Below, piece after piece: positions 36,521-46,609 of a DNA stretch of 64,000 nt (its first letter is position 1; each line of letters opens with the position of its first letter). A program made the position numbers and the translations under genes. The stretch is from Pseudophaeobacter profundi (GTDB lineage Bacteria > Pseudomonadota > Alphaproteobacteria > Rhodobacterales > Rhodobacteraceae), in contig NZ_JARJEF010000002.1 in assembly GCF_029697505.1 (NCBI RefSeq), forward strand, positions 513,163 through 577,162, in the 5' to 3' direction. The notes below the pieces were generated by a model. The model made no database searches. It was not told the DNA's origin and saw nothing but the letters and a program-made list of their open reading frames with translations.

Positions 36521-37510
36521 ATGAACTCTGAAGTCACATTTCAGGATAGCTTTGCTGCGCGCGCACGGATCACCGGGGCAATACGGGTGACACCGACAGT
36601 GCCATCAGACTGGCTCAGCCAGGCCAGTGGCGGCGATATCCGCCTAAAGCTGGAACAGCACCAGATCACCGGTAGCTTCAAACTGCGCGGGGCGACAAAT
36701 GCAATCTTGTCACTCAGCGATGCGCAGCGCGCCAAAGGTGTGGTTGGGGTATCCACCGGCAATCACGGGCGCGGCCTTGCCTATGCGGCTGCAAACGCCG
36801 GGGTACGCTGCATCATCTGCATGTCCGAACTGGTGCCGCAAAACAAGGTAGAAGGCATCAGGGCACAGGGGGCCGAAGTGCGTATTGTCGGGCGCAGCCA
36901 GGATGATGCACAGACCGAAGTCGACAAGCTGGTGGCAGAAGGCATGGTCATGCTGCCGCCTTTTGACCACCGCGACATCATTGCAGGCCAAAGCACAGTC
37001 GCGCTAGAGATGCTGGAACAGTTCCCAGAGCTTGAAACCGTCCTGGTGCCCCTGTCGGGCGGCGGGCTGATTTCGGGCGTCGCAATGGTGATGAAGGCGG
37101 TAAATCCATCAATCAGGGTTATCGGTGTCTCGATGGAGCGTGGCGCGGCCATGTATGAAAGCCAGCAGGCGGGCAAGCCGGTCATGGTGCCGGAACTGGC
37201 AACCCTGGCGGATTCCCTTGGCGGTGGGATTGGCTTGGACAACCAGCATACCTTTGCCATGACGCGCGACCATGTTGATGAACTGGTTCTGGTAAGCGAG
37301 GGTGAAATCGCCGCCGCCATCCGCCACGCCTATTGGCAGGAACGCCAGATTATTGAAGGATCTGGCAGCGTAGGCATTGCTGCGCTGCTGGCCGGAAAAA
37401 TCAAAGACCCGCGACGCTGTGTTGCCCTGATTTCAGGGCAGAATATCGACATGGCTCTGCATCACCGGATCATTTCCGGCGAAGATGTTGATGTAATGGA
37501 AGAAACATAA
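36521..37510 (+). CDS. eutB: EutB, threonine-dehydratase-like enzyme of hydroxyectoine use
   Basis: 329 residues, fold type II PLP enzyme. The PLP lysine is Lys54 in ITGSFKLRGATNA; STGNHGRGLAYAAANAGV binds the substrate carboxylate; PLSGGGLISGVAMVMKAV is the glycine loop holding the PLP phosphate. In the ectoine clusters EutB is proposed to remove the hydroxyl of the hydroxyectoine-derived compound. The stop is directly followed by the eutC ATG. Confidence 0.88.
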   Translation: MNSEVTFQDSFAARARITGAIRVTPTVPSDWLSQASGGDIRLKLEQHQITGSFKLRGATNAILSLSDAQRAKGVVGVSTGNHGRGLAYAAANAGVRCIICMSELVPQNKVEGIRAQGAEVRIVGRSQDDAQTEVDKLVAEGMVMLPPFDHRDIIAGQSTVALEMLEQFPELETVLVPLSGGGLISGVAMVMKAVNPSIRVIGVSMERGAAMYESQQAGKPVMVPELATLADSLGGGIGLDNQHTFAMTRDHVDELVLVSEGEIAAAIRHAYWQERQIIEGSGSVGIAALLAGKIKDPRRCVALISGQNIDMALHHRIISGEDVDVMEET

Positions 37511-38503
37511 ATGCCCGATATCAAGATACTGACCGAAGCCGACCTGCGCGATCTGGTGCCGCTGGATATCGATGCGGTGGACTGCATCGAACAGGGGTTC
37601 ACAACCCTGGCGCAGGGCGGCGTTGTCATGCCGCCGATCATGACACTGATGGTGCCGGATCATAACGGCGAGGTCTGCGTGAAATCAGCCTATGTCCCCG
37701 GCATCGACAGTTTCGCCATGAAGATGAGCCCCGGCTTCTTCGACAACCCCAAGCTTGGCCTGCCCAGCACATCAGGGCTGATGGTACTGTTCTCTAGCAA
37801 AACCGGCATGCTGGAAGCCCTGCTGCTGGACAATGGGTATTTGACGGATGTGCGCACGGCTGCTGCGGGGGCGGTTTCGGCACGGCATCTTGCCCGCGCA
37901 GATGCGACGCGTGTCTGCGTCATCGGGGCTGGCGTTCAGGCGCGGCTTCAGCTCCTGGCGCTGACCCTCGTACGCGGCATCAACAGTGCTGTGATCTGGG
38001 CACGGGACGGCGCAAAGGCCAAAGCCATGGCGGCCAGCCTGAGTGATGAACTGGGCTTTGAGGTCACCGCCAGCACAGATGCGGCAGCTGCCGTTGCCTC
38101 GGCCGATATTGTTGTCACGACAACGCCTGCAACCGAACCTGTGATCAGGGCGGACTGGCTGCGGCCCGGACAGCTGGTCATCGCCATGGGATCGGATCAA
38201 GAACACAAAGGCGAGCTGGCCCCGGAATGCCTGGCCAAGGCAACGCTGTACCTGCCCGATGCGCAGGCGCAATGTGCCATCAAGGGCGAGCTGCGCAGCG
38301 CCATTGACGCGGGCATTTTCCCGGCTGATCGCCAGTTTGCCGAATTGGGTGATGTCACCTCTGGCAAGGCGGCTGGCCGTCAGTCTGACAGCGATATCAT
38401 CATCGCAGATCTGACTGGCACCGGCGTGCAAGACACGGCCATCGCCACCCTTGCCAAACAACGGGCCATGGCCGCAGGCAAAGGCTCCAGCTTTACCAGC
38501 TGA
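37511..38503 (+). CDS. eutC: EutC, ornithine-cyclodeaminase/mu-crystallin-family enzyme
   Basis: 330 residues. The Rossmann motif VCVIGAGVQARLQLLALTLV (about 136-155), the substrate-side VKSAYVPGIDSFAMKMSPGF and the later GSDQEHKGELAP are family features. EutC is proposed to act after EutB with NAD(H) on the way from hydroxyectoine to ectoine. In Ruegeria the next genes are eutD and eutE; here they are absent and 181 non-coding bases lead to asnC. Confidence 0.88.
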   Translation: MPDIKILTEADLRDLVPLDIDAVDCIEQGFTTLAQGGVVMPPIMTLMVPDHNGEVCVKSAYVPGIDSFAMKMSPGFFDNPKLGLPSTSGLMVLFSSKTGMLEALLLDNGYLTDVRTAAAGAVSARHLARADATRVCVIGAGVQARLQLLALTLVRGINSAVIWARDGAKAKAMAASLSDELGFEVTASTDAAAAVASADIVVTTTPATEPVIRADWLRPGQLVIAMGSDQEHKGELAPECLAKATLYLPDAQAQCAIKGELRSAIDAGIFPADRQFAELGDVTSGKAAGRQSDSDIIIADLTGTGVQDTAIATLAKQRAMAAGKGSSFTS

Positions 38504-38684
38504 CCCTGCCCCAATGCTGCCCTGCCATCCGCCGCAAAATCGGTATCGGCAAGGCCTGCGCGGAAAAATTGGCCCCTGTTGCGCGCAGACCCGCCGGATA
38601 TTTTCCCGGACTTATCCATGCGCGTGATTGCACAGCGATGATCGGGTTGTTAGGTGCTTAATCGCGTTCTCCGGAGGTGACACC

Positions 38685-39167
38685 ATGCGGCTTGATGCCC
38701 GCGATCTTGATATTCTGAAGGTCCTGTCAACCGAGGGACGTATCACCAAAACGGCCTTGGCGACCCGTGTTGGCCTATCGCCCACCCCCTGCTGGGAGCG
38801 GTTGAAAAAGTTGGAAAAAGCCGGCTTGATCAAAGGCTATCGGGCCGAGATCAGCCTGCAAAAGCTTGGTGCCCATGTGACAATCTTTGTCGCCGCCGAA
38901 CTCTCGGATCATACTGCGGCCAGTTTTCAGACCTTTGAGGCCGCGATGCAACGCTATGACGAGGTCACGGCCTGCTGGGCGCTTGGCGGCGGGTTTGACT
39001 ACATCCTGCAGATTGTCACCCGCGATATCGATTCCTATCAGCGCCTGATCGACGAAATGCTCGATTCCCGTATCGGGCTGGCACGCTATTTCACCTATGT
39101 GGTCACCAAGCCTGTAAAAGGCCATGGGGTACCGCCACTTTCGCTCATCGCAGGGCACCAAGAGTAA
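38685..39167 (+). CDS. asnC: AsnC/Lrp-family regulator of the ectoine cluster
   Basis: 160 residues from the ATG at 38685, with GGAGGTGACACC in front. An N-terminal winged helix (RLDARDLDILKVLSTEGRITKTALATRVGLSPTPCWERL, in part) is followed by a RAM ligand-binding domain (about 65-150). It matches the AsnC/DoeX-type regulator found in ectoine-degradation clusters, which responds to intermediates and boosts expression. Own ribosome site and the upstream gap allow an independent promoter. Confidence 0.86.
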   Translation: MRLDARDLDILKVLSTEGRITKTALATRVGLSPTPCWERLKKLEKAGLIKGYRAEISLQKLGAHVTIFVAAELSDHTAASFQTFEAAMQRYDEVTACWALGGGFDYILQIVTRDIDSYQRLIDEMLDSRIGLARYFTYVVTKPVKGHGVPPLSLIAGHQE

Positions 39168-39276
39168 ATCTCTGCCCGCGACGGGCCAGGCAGAGAAAAC
39201 CTCTGCTTAGCCTTTGATATTTGGTCTCTTCCTTGGGTCAAAATGCCAACAATGGCAGACAACAAAGGAGAGCCCG

Positions 39277-40752
39277 ATGACAAACACTGCCCTGTCTGCG
39301 CGCGATGATATCGCTGACAAATCCTTGGTGCGCAGTTTTTCCTATGTAAATGGGAAATGGTGTGCTGCTGCCTCGAGTGACACCATCCGCGTGACCGATC
39401 CGGCAACTGGCGCGGTTATCGGCGAAGTGGCCAGCCTCTGCGCAGAGGAATCCTCTGCCGCTGTGGATGCGGCGCAGGCCGCCTTTCCCGCCTGGTCCGG
39501 TCTATTGCCGCAAGAGCGCTCTGCCATTCTGCGCCGCTGGTTTGACCTGATCCTGCATCACAAGGAAGACCTGGCGCGGATCATGGTGTTGGAACAAGGC
39601 AAGCCCCTGTCGGAAGCACGCGGCGAAATCGACTATGCGGCCTCCTTCGTGGAATTCTATGCCGAAGAAGCCAAGCGCCCAAATATCGAAGGGGTCACCA
39701 GCCACCTGCCCGATGCCGAGGTCGAGGTCTGGCTGGAACCGGTCGGTGTGGTGGCCATGATCACCCCCTGGAACTTTCCTGCCGCAATGCTGACCCGGAA
39801 AGCCGCCGCCGCCATGGCAGTCGGCTGTACCGTTGTCGCCCACCCGTCCGGGGAAACCCCGCATTCGGCGCTGGCTCTGGCGGAACTGGCCGAAAAGGCA
39901 GGCGTTCCGGCGGGTGTGTTCAACGTGGTTACCGGCCGCGCCGCTACCGTGGTTGGGCCTTGGACAAAAGACACCCGTGTGCGGGCGCTCTCCTTCACCG
40001 GCTCGACCGAGATCGGGCGGTTGCTTTATCGTCAATCCGCCGACACCGTGAAAAAACTGGTGATGGAACTGGGCGGGCATGCACCAGTGATCGTGTTCAA
40101 GGGGGCGGATCTGGACGTGGCGGTCACTGAAACGATCAAAGCCAAATTCGCCACGTCAGGACAGGATTGCCTGGGTGCCAACCGGATTTTTGTCGAACGC
40201 GCCATCTATGATGACTTCTGCGCCCGCTTTACCACCGCAACCCGCGCCTTGTCGCTGGGCATTGGCATGGATGACCCCGATATCGGGCCGCTGATGAATG
40301 AAAAGGCGGTGCTAAAGCAGGAAGAGCACGTCGCCGACGCCCTGGCCAAAGGCGCCAAGCTGGCCTGTGGTGGCGCCCGCGATCCGCTGGGATCGCTGTT
40401 CTATCAGCCCACGGTTCTGACAGATGTCCCCAAAGAGGCCGCCATTATGTCGGACGAGACCTTTGGCCCGGTGGCGGCCATCGCGCCCTTTGACACCGAA
40501 GAAGAGGTGATTGCCCGCGCCAATGACACCGAATACGGGCTGGTTGCATATCTGCACAGCCATGATCCACGCCGCATCTACCGGATGTCACGTGCGCTGC
40601 AATTTGGCATGGTTGCGGTGAACCGCACCAAGGTCACCGGTGCCCCCATTCCCTTTGGCGGTACCAAACAGTCTGGCCTGGGGCGCGAAGGTGCGCGTCG
40701 GGGCATGGAAGAGTTTACAGAAATCAAATACGTCTGCCGCGATTGGGCATGA
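39277..40752 (+). CDS. ssd: Aldehyde dehydrogenase of the ectoine pathway (Ssd/DoeC-like)
   Basis: 491 residues. The catalytic Cys298 in [11 protein letters not shown], the Glu in [13 protein letters not shown] and the NAD-binding [16 protein letters not shown] are intact. Annotated as succinate-semialdehyde dehydrogenase in such clusters; in ectoine breakdown it is expected to oxidise aspartate semialdehyde to aspartate with NAD(P). AAAGGAG precedes the ATG. Twelve bases... from its stop to the start of the aminotransferase gene there are 11 bases, so they are co-transcribed. Confidence 0.88.
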   Translation: MTNTALSARDDIADKSLVRSFSYVNGKWCAAASSDTIRVTDPATGAVIGEVASLCAEESSAAVDAAQAAFPAWSGLLPQERSAILRRWFDLILHHKEDLARIMVLEQGKPLSEARGEIDYAASFVEFYAEEAKRPNIEGVTSHLPDAEVEVWLEPVGVVAMITPWNFPAAMLTRKAAAAMAVGCTVVAHPSGETPHSALALAELAEKAGVPAGVFNVVTGRAATVVGPWTKDTRVRALSFTGSTEIGRLLYRQSADTVKKLVMELGGHAPVIVFKGADLDVAVTETIKAKFATSGQDCLGANRIFVERAIYDDFCARFTTATRALSLGIGMDDPDIGPLMNEKAVLKQEEHVADALAKGAKLACGGARDPLGSLFYQPTVLTDVPKEAAIMSDETFGPVAAIAPFDTEEEVIARANDTEYGLVAYLHSHDPRRIYRMSRALQFGMVAVNRTKVTGAPIPFGGTKQSGLGREGARRGMEEFTEIKYVCRDWA

Positions 40753-40763
40753 GGAGAGAAAAA

Positions 40764-42137
40764 ATGCTGAGAAACGACCAACTTGATCAATGGGACCGCG
40801 AGAACTTCTTCCATCCCTCTACCCATCTGGCCCAGCACGCCCGTGGTGAGAGCCCGAACCGGGTGATCAAAACCGCCAGCGGAGTGCATATCGAAGACCG
40901 CGACGGCAACAGGCTGCTGGATGCCTTTGCCGGGCTGTACTGTGTCAATGTCGGCTATGGCCGCCAGGAAATCGCCGAGGCGATTGCCGCGCAGGCGAAA
41001 GAGCTGGCCTATTATCATTCTTACGTAGGGCATGGCACCGAGGCATCGATCACCCTGTCAAAGATGATTCTGGACCGCGCACCCGCCAATATGTCCAAGG
41101 TCTATTTTGGCCTTGGCGGCTCTGACGCGAATGAAACCAACGTCAAATTGATCTGGTATTACAACAATATCCTTGGCCGTCCCGAGAAGAAGAAGATCAT
41201 CTCGCGCTGGCGTGGCTATCATGGGTCGGGTCTGGTGACCGGATCACTGACAGGTCTTGAGCTGTTTCACAAGAAGTTCGACCTGCCCCTGGCCCAGGTG
41301 CTGCACACCGAAGCGCCCTATTATTTCCGCCGTGACAATCTGGACCAGACAGAAGAGCAGTTCGTCGCCCATTGCGTGGCCGAACTGGAGGCGATGATCG
41401 AACGCGAAGGTGCCGATACCATTGCCGCCTTTATTGGCGAACCCATTCTGGGTACCGGTGGTATCGTACCGCCCCCTGCAGGCTATTGGCCCGCGATTCA
41501 GGCCGTGCTGAAAAAGCACGACATCCTGCTGATCGCGGATGAGGTCGTCACCGGGTTTGGCCGTCTCGGCACTATGTTCGGCTCTGATCACTACGGGCTT
41601 GAAGCTGATATCATCACCATCGCCAAGGGGTTGACCTCGGCCTATGCGCCGCTGTCTGGATCTATTGTATCGGACAAGGTCTGGAAGGTGCTGGAGCAGG
41701 GCACGGATGAAAATGGCCCCATCGGCCATGGCTGGACCTATTCCGCCCACCCCATCGGCGCCGCAGCCGGGGTTGCCAACCTGCAGTTGATCGACTCGCT
41801 GAATTTGGTGGAAAATGCCGGAAGCACGGGTGCCTACCTGCAGAAATCCATGCAAGAAGCCCTGGGCGATCACGCCAATGTTGGCGATATCCGTGGCGAA
41901 GGGATGCTCTGCGCGGTGGAATTCGTAAAGGATCGCGACAGCCGCACATTCTTTGATGCCGCTGACAAGATCGGTCCGCAGGTCTCGGCCACACTCTTGT
42001 CGCAGGACAGCGTCATCGCCCGTGCCATGCCGCAGGGGGATATCCTCGGCTTTGCCCCGCCCTTCTGTCTCAGCCGGGAAGAAGTCGATACCGTCGTCGC
42101 CGCCACCAAACGCGCCGTGACGACAGTCTTGGGCTAG
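40764..42137 (+). CDS. atf: Class III aminotransferase of the ectoine pathway (Atf/DoeD-like)
   Basis: 457 residues from the ATG at 40764, with GAGGAG upstream. The PLP lysine is Lys288 in [35 protein letters not shown] and [14 protein letters not shown] are usual omega-aminotransferase motifs. Expected to turn 2,4-diaminobutyrate into aspartate semialdehyde, just before Ssd. Last gene of the cluster. Confidence 0.88.
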   Translation: MLRNDQLDQWDRENFFHPSTHLAQHARGESPNRVIKTASGVHIEDRDGNRLLDAFAGLYCVNVGYGRQEIAEAIAAQAKELAYYHSYVGHGTEASITLSKMILDRAPANMSKVYFGLGGSDANETNVKLIWYYNNILGRPEKKKIISRWRGYHGSGLVTGSLTGLELFHKKFDLPLAQVLHTEAPYYFRRDNLDQTEEQFVAHCVAELEAMIEREGADTIAAFIGEPILGTGGIVPPPAGYWPAIQAVLKKHDILLIADEVVTGFGRLGTMFGSDHYGLEADIITIAKGLTSAYAPLSGSIVSDKVWKVLEQGTDENGPIGHGWTYSAHPIGAAAGVANLQLIDSLNLVENAGSTGAYLQKSMQEALGDHANVGDIRGEGMLCAVEFVKDRDSRTFFDAADKIGPQVSATLLSQDSVIARAMPQGDILGFAPPFCLSREEVDTVVAATKRAVTTVLG

Positions 42138-42474
42138 GCAACCTGGCATTTGTCCCCCGGGTGTGCAGCGGTCAATCTGGCCGCAACGCACCTGGGGGGC
42201 GACACGCGATGCAGGCGCTTGTTGCACGGCGACTGCTGAACCTGACCGGGGTATGCGTGCGATTTCTTTGCGCGGGCCGTAGCTCATAGAGAACAGCAGT
42301 TTGTCGAGGCAAATTGCAGATGACGTCGTACAATTCAGGGGAAACGGAACGCAGACTAAGGTCATCGACGCACTGACCGACCCGTCTAACACAAGCTCAC
42401 CTTTGGGGCGAGCACCGTGCAGGTTGGCCTCAGGGGCGCGTAACTGATAGAAATCAATTCAGCTATGGCGGAGG
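42138..42474. other. Intergenic stretch after the ectoine cluster, nothing recognised
   Basis: 337 bases without a convincing gene or terminator. It is the junction between the ectoine cluster and the opine-type operon and may include decayed sequence. Confidence 0.45.
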
Positions 42475-42621
42475 TCACATGCGTTTATTCTTTCTGATTA
42501 CCGTTGCGGCATCAACTAGAGATTTGGCGTCGGTTGCGGCTTCTCCACCTTCGTAGGCAGAGGTCTCGCTCTCAAAGCAGCTATTCGCATCGGCAAGCTG
42601 AGCATTTCTAATAGCACTCAT
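42475..42621 (-). CDS. Possible 48-residue protein of unknown function
   Basis: MSAIRNAQLADANSCFESET opens a short acidic-to-basic peptide ending VIRKNKRM. GGGAGG lies eight bases before the ATG, and the composition is balanced, unlike most random frames here. It has one Cys and a YEGGEAA stretch. No family recognised. On the opposite strand a shorter frame at 42479 also has GGAGG, so the assignment is uncertain. Confidence 0.3.
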   Translation of the reverse strand: MSAIRNAQLADANSCFESETSAYEGGEAATDAKSLVDAATVIRKNKRM

Positions 42622-42821
42622 ACAGGTGCCTCCCTCGTCAGGGACAGCAAAGCGGGCGATTGCTGGATTGTCTTGCAGGCCCATGCCTGGGCAACCGGAT
42701 TGGCCTGTCCAGCCCAACCAGGACATTTGACTGACCTGCCCTCGCAGCCGCGCGGCATTCCAAAATATGCCGTTCAACCCGCGAATTCGTCGAGACAAAA
42801 AAATCGCCCGAGACGCTATAC

Positions 42822-43730
42822 TTAGACACCAAGAAGCGCATCAAAACGCGCTTCAACCAGTTTCAAAAACTGCTCTGCTACGCGCGACGGCTTTCTGGTG
42901 GTCGGCAGAAGCAGATCATATCGAAATGGCTGTGCAGGCAACAAAGGGCGCGCCGAGATCCGGCCGAGATTGGCAAAATGTGTTGCCGTCACCGGCTCTA
43001 CTATCGAAATACCAGCCCCGGCTGAGACCATCTCACAGATCGACGCAGACAATTGCGCTTCGGCGACGATCCGGGGACGGGCGCCGCCTGCCGATAAAAA
43101 CGCATCTGTTTCCGAACGGGTTCCGATTTCCGCACCCAGAGCGATGAAGGGACGCTGATCGAAGTCTTCCGGCGCGAGCACCGCTTTTTGTTCGAGTTCG
43201 TGGGCCGGAGGGAGCACGGCCAGCATCGGCGCGGTGAACAGCTCGCGGCGCAGCACGGCGGGATGGTCATTGTCCAACGCAGCAAACCCAAGATCAAATT
43301 GTTGCGAACTAAGATGACGCAGCACCGCCTGAGAGCTTCGTGTACGCAAAGAGACGGTGATTCCGGGCTCTTCTGCGATGAACTCCGCGATGACGTCGGG
43401 CAAGAGCTTCAGAGCGAGTGCAGGCATGCCAGCAATAAGCAAGCTGCCGGTCCGAAAGTCTCGAATGTCCTCGATGACGCGGGAAATTTCCATCATCCCC
43501 ACGAAGGCCCGCTCAACCTCTTCATAAAGGGCGCGGGCCTCAGAGGTGGGCACGACCTGCCTGCCCTGTCGCTCGAACATGTCAAAACCGGCAGCGCGCT
43601 CTAAATCCGCAATCAGTTTGCTGACCGATGGCTGCGTGGTGCCGAGCACCGTAGCAGCGGAAGTGACCTTGCCGGTCTCCATCACGGCCCTAAACGCTTC
43701 GATCTGACGATGAGTAAGTCGAGGGAGCAT
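42822..43730 (-). CDS. LysR-family regulator, NocR/OccR-like
   Basis: 302 residues. The N-terminal winged helix is LTHRQIEAFRAVMETGKVTS and following TTQPSVSKLIADLERAAGFDMFERQGR; the rest is a periplasmic-binding-fold effector domain. The sequence and its divergent position next to oxidase and transporter genes match NocR and OccR, which respond to nopaline or octopine. It most likely controls the operon starting at 43821 and itself through the inverted repeats between the two starts. Confidence 0.85.
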   Translation of the reverse strand: MLPRLTHRQIEAFRAVMETGKVTSAATVLGTTQPSVSKLIADLERAAGFDMFERQGRQVVPTSEARALYEEVERAFVGMMEISRVIEDIRDFRTGSLLIAGMPALALKLLPDVIAEFIAEEPGITVSLRTRSSQAVLRHLSSQQFDLGFAALDNDHPAVLRRELFTAPMLAVLPPAHELEQKAVLAPEDFDQRPFIALGAEIGTRSETDAFLSAGGARPRIVAEAQLSASICEMVSAGAGISIVEPVTATHFANLGRISARPLLPAQPFRYDLLLPTTRKPSRVAEQFLKLVEARFDALLGV

Positions 43731-43734
43731 AAAG

Positions 43735-43787
43735 ATTCATAGCCTCAGAGAATGATTTGAGAAAATAATACAATTATTCTTATGAAT
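43735..43787. promoter_or_regulatory. Inverted-repeat operator candidates between the LysR gene and the opine-type operon
   Basis: ATTCATA (43735-43741) is mirrored by TATGAAT (43781-43787). Inside, AGAATGATT (43749-43757) is mirrored with one mismatch by AATTATTCT (43772-43780). The AT-rich spacer fits LysR recognition and activation sites in a 90-base divergent promoter region. Confidence 0.55.
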
Positions 43788-43820
43788 GCAAAGCTGCGAT
43801 TTTGACGGTGGAGGAATCAC

Positions 43821-44945
43821 ATGCAGCAACGCACCCCTGAAATCACTATCGTCGGCGGCGGCATTGTCGGCCTGTCTGTAGCACTCGGCCTGCTGTTGGC
43901 CGGATCGCGCGTGCGAGTACTGGATGGGGCTGACAGTGATGCTCGGGCTTCACAGGGGAACTTTGGTCTCGTCTGGGGGCAAGGCAAGGGCTGGAATTTC
44001 GCGCCTTATGCCAACTGGACGATGGATGCGCTGGACGCTTGGCCAAGCTTTGCACAGAAGTTGCAGGAGCTGTCAGGCATCAACGTGGCATTGGTCCAAT
44101 CCGGAGGCTATGAGTTTTTTACCGATCCAACAGAGATGGAATGCTTCAAAGCAGAGCTGGATCAGCAAGCCGGATATCTGGGCCGCCGTGCTAGTTATGA
44201 GATGCTAAACGGCGATGACCTGCGCAGCCAGCTGCCTGATGTCGGAGCAAAGGTTGTCGGCGCAAGCTTCTCGCCACGCGATGGCCATGTAAATCCGCTC
44301 CGTTTTCTTCGCGCCCTGCGTTGTGCGGTTCAGGCGATGGGCGGGCGCGTGACTATGGGCGCCACCGTTGCTGCGATCACGCCACAGCCTGGGGGTGGGT
44401 TTGCGCTTGCGCGGGCCGATGGGGAAGTAACCCACACCGAGCAGGTCGTGCTTTGCGCCGGTCTTGGCGCAACCACTTTGGCCCGGAATCTTGGCTTTAT
44501 TACACAGGTCAAGCCGCAGCTTGGCGAGTTACTGATCACCGAAAAGCTGGGGAGCCGCCTTCCCTTCCTGTCCAGCACTATCCGCCAGGTCGACGAAGGC
44601 GGTGTACAGATTGGCGGTACCAAGGCCGATGCAGGGTTCGACGATCATGAGTCATTGGCCGCCATCGCTGGGCTCGCGCGCCATGCGGTTACGGTATTCC
44701 CGGCGCTTGCCGATGTGCGGGTTATCCGGGCCTGGGGCGCGCTGCGGGTCATGTCGCCGGACGGTTACCCGGTCTATGCCAAATCCGCCGCGCATCCCGG
44801 CGCATTTCTGGTGACCTGCCACAGCGGTGTCACGCTTGCACCCCTGCATGCCAGCGTTCTGGCTCATTGGATTTTAAACACGTCCCCCACCCCTGATCTG
44901 GAGGCTTTCGATGAGTGTCGATTCGCGCTTTCTCATGCTGCCTGA
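43821..44945 (+). CDS. FAD-dependent oxidoreductase, opine-oxidase subunit B type
   Basis: 374 residues, DadA-like fold. The N-terminal ITIVGGGIVGLSVALGLLLAGSRVRVLDG binds FAD; the substrate domain and C-terminal GAFLVTCHSGVTLAPLHASV complete it. Same size and gene setting as OoxB/NoxB of octopine/nopaline oxidase and the beta subunit of D-hydroxyproline dehydrogenase. Oxidises a secondary amine to an imine. GGAGG precedes the ATG; it overlaps the next gene by 35 bases. Confidence 0.85.
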   Translation: MQQRTPEITIVGGGIVGLSVALGLLLAGSRVRVLDGADSDARASQGNFGLVWGQGKGWNFAPYANWTMDALDAWPSFAQKLQELSGINVALVQSGGYEFFTDPTEMECFKAELDQQAGYLGRRASYEMLNGDDLRSQLPDVGAKVVGASFSPRDGHVNPLRFLRALRCAVQAMGGRVTMGATVAAITPQPGGGFALARADGEVTHTEQVVLCAGLGATTLARNLGFITQVKPQLGELLITEKLGSRLPFLSSTIRQVDEGGVQIGGTKADAGFDDHESLAAIAGLARHAVTVFPALADVRVIRAWGALRVMSPDGYPVYAKSAAHPGAFLVTCHSGVTLAPLHASVLAHWILNTSPTPDLEAFDECRFALSHAA

Positions 44946-45228
44946 GACCGGAAATCGCATGCGGTTCACCCTTGATGACAAACCGGTTACGGCCCCAGTT
45001 GGGGTCACACTGGCAGCGGCGCTACTGGCCCATTCGGGTGATTGGACGCGACAGACCGCACAGGGCACTTCGCGCACGGCCTTTTGCATGATGGGTGTCT
45101 GTTTCGATTGCCTGGTTGAGGTCGATGGTACGCCCAACACCCAAGCCTGCATGACCCCGCTGCGCGAAGGCATGATTGTCCGTCGACAGGTGGGGCTACC
45201 CGCTCTGAAAGGGGGTCAGAATGGCTGA
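44911..45228 (+). CDS. (2Fe-2S)-binding small subunit of the opine-oxidase-type enzyme
   Basis: 105 residues. TAFCMMGVCFDCLVEVDG, with a later Cys in TQACMTPLREG, gives the four cysteines of a plant-type ferredoxin cluster (C-x4-C-x2-C ... C). Forms the electron-transfer gamma subunit between the two flavin subunits. GGAGG lies seven bases before the ATG, inside the upstream gene. Its stop overlaps the start of the next gene. Confidence 0.85.
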   Translation: MSVDSRFLMLPETGNRMRFTLDDKPVTAPVGVTLAAALLAHSGDWTRQTAQGTSRTAFCMMGVCFDCLVEVDGTPNTQACMTPLREGMIVRRQVGLPALKGGQNG

Positions 45229-46609
45229 TGTCGACCTCATCATCATTGGCGCAGGGCCCGCTGGTATGTCAGCGGCCGCCGTGGCGGCCCGTGACGGTAT
45301 CCGGGTGTTGATTTTGGACGAACAGCCGCAACCCGGTGGACAAATTTATCGGAACGTCGCGCAAAACCGAGGCAATCGCAGCTGGCTTGGGCAATCCTAT
45401 GCCGCCGGGGCATGCCTTGTTGACGCGCTTAAACACCCTGGCATCACCATTCAATCCGGCGCGACCGTTTGGCGGTTGGACAAAGGACCGTTCGTCACTT
45501 GGTCGCGCGGCGGCATAAGCCAGACAACCTCGGCTGCTCATGTGCTGCTGGCGACCGGTGCACAGGAGCGCCCGGTTCCGTTTCCTGGCTGGACGCTCCC
45601 CGGTGTAATGCCTGCCGGCGCCGCGCAAATATTGATGAAGACCGCAGGGTTGCTGCCCAAGAATGCCGTTCTCGCGGGTTCCGGCCCCCTGCTCTACCTA
45701 ATTGCCGCGCAGATGATTGACGCTGGAAGCGCCCCACAGGCCCTGGTCGAGACACAGACGCCCCGCCAGATGCTGCGCGCGCTGTCACATTTGCCGCGCG
45801 CAATGTTCGGCGCGCCAACCTTGCTGAAGGGTTTGACCCTGATTGCCAAAATCCGCGCAGCAGGTGTGCCGCGCTATACCGCTGCCTCGGATTTCCGAGC
45901 CAGTGCCGAAGCAAACGGCGACATTGGTTTTCGGTTCCGGGTGAAGGGGCGCGATCGAAGCCTCACCTGTGGCCTGCTGTTGACGCATCAGGGCGTGATC
46001 CCCGGCACCCATATCACGCGGGCTGCGGGCATCCCGCATCAGTGGAACGCCGCGCAGGGTGCCTTTCAGCCCGAACATGATCTTTGGGGCGCTACCGATC
46101 AGCCGAGCCTGCATGTGGCCGGAGACAGTTCCGGGATCGGCGGGGCGGATGCCGCAGCGGCAGCGGGTGAATTAGCGGCGCTGAACATCCTGTGCCAAAC
46201 TGGCCACCATAGCACCGAAACCCGCGATCAGCGCGCCGCCCGTGCCCGCGCTGCTCTGTTCCGCGCCCGCGCCATTCGGCCTTTCCTTGATACTGCCTAT
46301 CCGCCACCCGCCGAAATACTCACCCCGTCAGACGACACCATCGTTTGCCGCTGTGAGGAAGTCTCTGCCGGGGCCATACGGCATGCCATACGTGAAGGCG
46401 CCCAGGGCCACCGCCAGATCAAGACATCCCTGCGCTGTGGCATGGGCCCCTGTCAGGGCCGCATGTGCGACGCCACGCTGCGCGGCCTTCTTAGCGCTGA
46501 GGCCACCACAAACCGAGCTATTTCCCCGCCCCGCGCCCGTACACCAATCAAACCGATTGCGTTAGGCGAGCTGGCCGCACTCTCACCCCTTCAGGAGGAA
46601 ACCACATGA
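45221..46609 (+). CDS. FAD/NAD(P)-binding subunit, opine-oxidase subunit A type
   Basis: 462 residues. [20 protein letters not shown] is the N-terminal FAD motif; [11 protein letters not shown] and [20 protein letters not shown] are typical of OoxA/NoxA and sarcosine/hydroxyproline-type alpha subunits. A C-terminal BFD-like domain holds [11 protein letters not shown] ... [13 protein letters not shown], a second [2Fe-2S] site. Overlaps its neighbours on both sides, so all three subunits are made together. Likely substrate is an opine or a cyclic or N-substituted amino acid. Confidence 0.85.
   Translation: MADVDLIIIGAGPAGMSAAAVAARDGIRVLILDEQPQPGGQIYRNVAQNRGNRSWLGQSYAAGACLVDALKHPGITIQSGATVWRLDKGPFVTWSRGGISQTTSAAHVLLATGAQERPVPFPGWTLPGVMPAGAAQILMKTAGLLPKNAVLAGSGPLLYLIAAQMIDAGSAPQALVETQTPRQMLRALSHLPRAMFGAPTLLKGLTLIAKIRAAGVPRYTAASDFRASAEANGDIGFRFRVKGRDRSLTCGLLLTHQGVIPGTHITRAAGIPHQWNAAQGAFQPEHDLWGATDQPSLHVAGDSSGIGGADAAAAAGELAALNILCQTGHHSTETRDQRAARARAALFRARAIRPFLDTAYPPPAEILTPSDDTIVCRCEEVSAGAIRHAIREGAQGHRQIKTSLRCGMGPCQGRMCDATLRGLLSAEATTNRAISPPRARTPIKPIALGELAALSPLQEETT

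Noticed and set aside
42479-42556. Short plus-strand peptide with a GGAGG site opposite the 48-residue frame
   Set aside because: Only 25 codons and no supporting evidence beyond the ribosome site.
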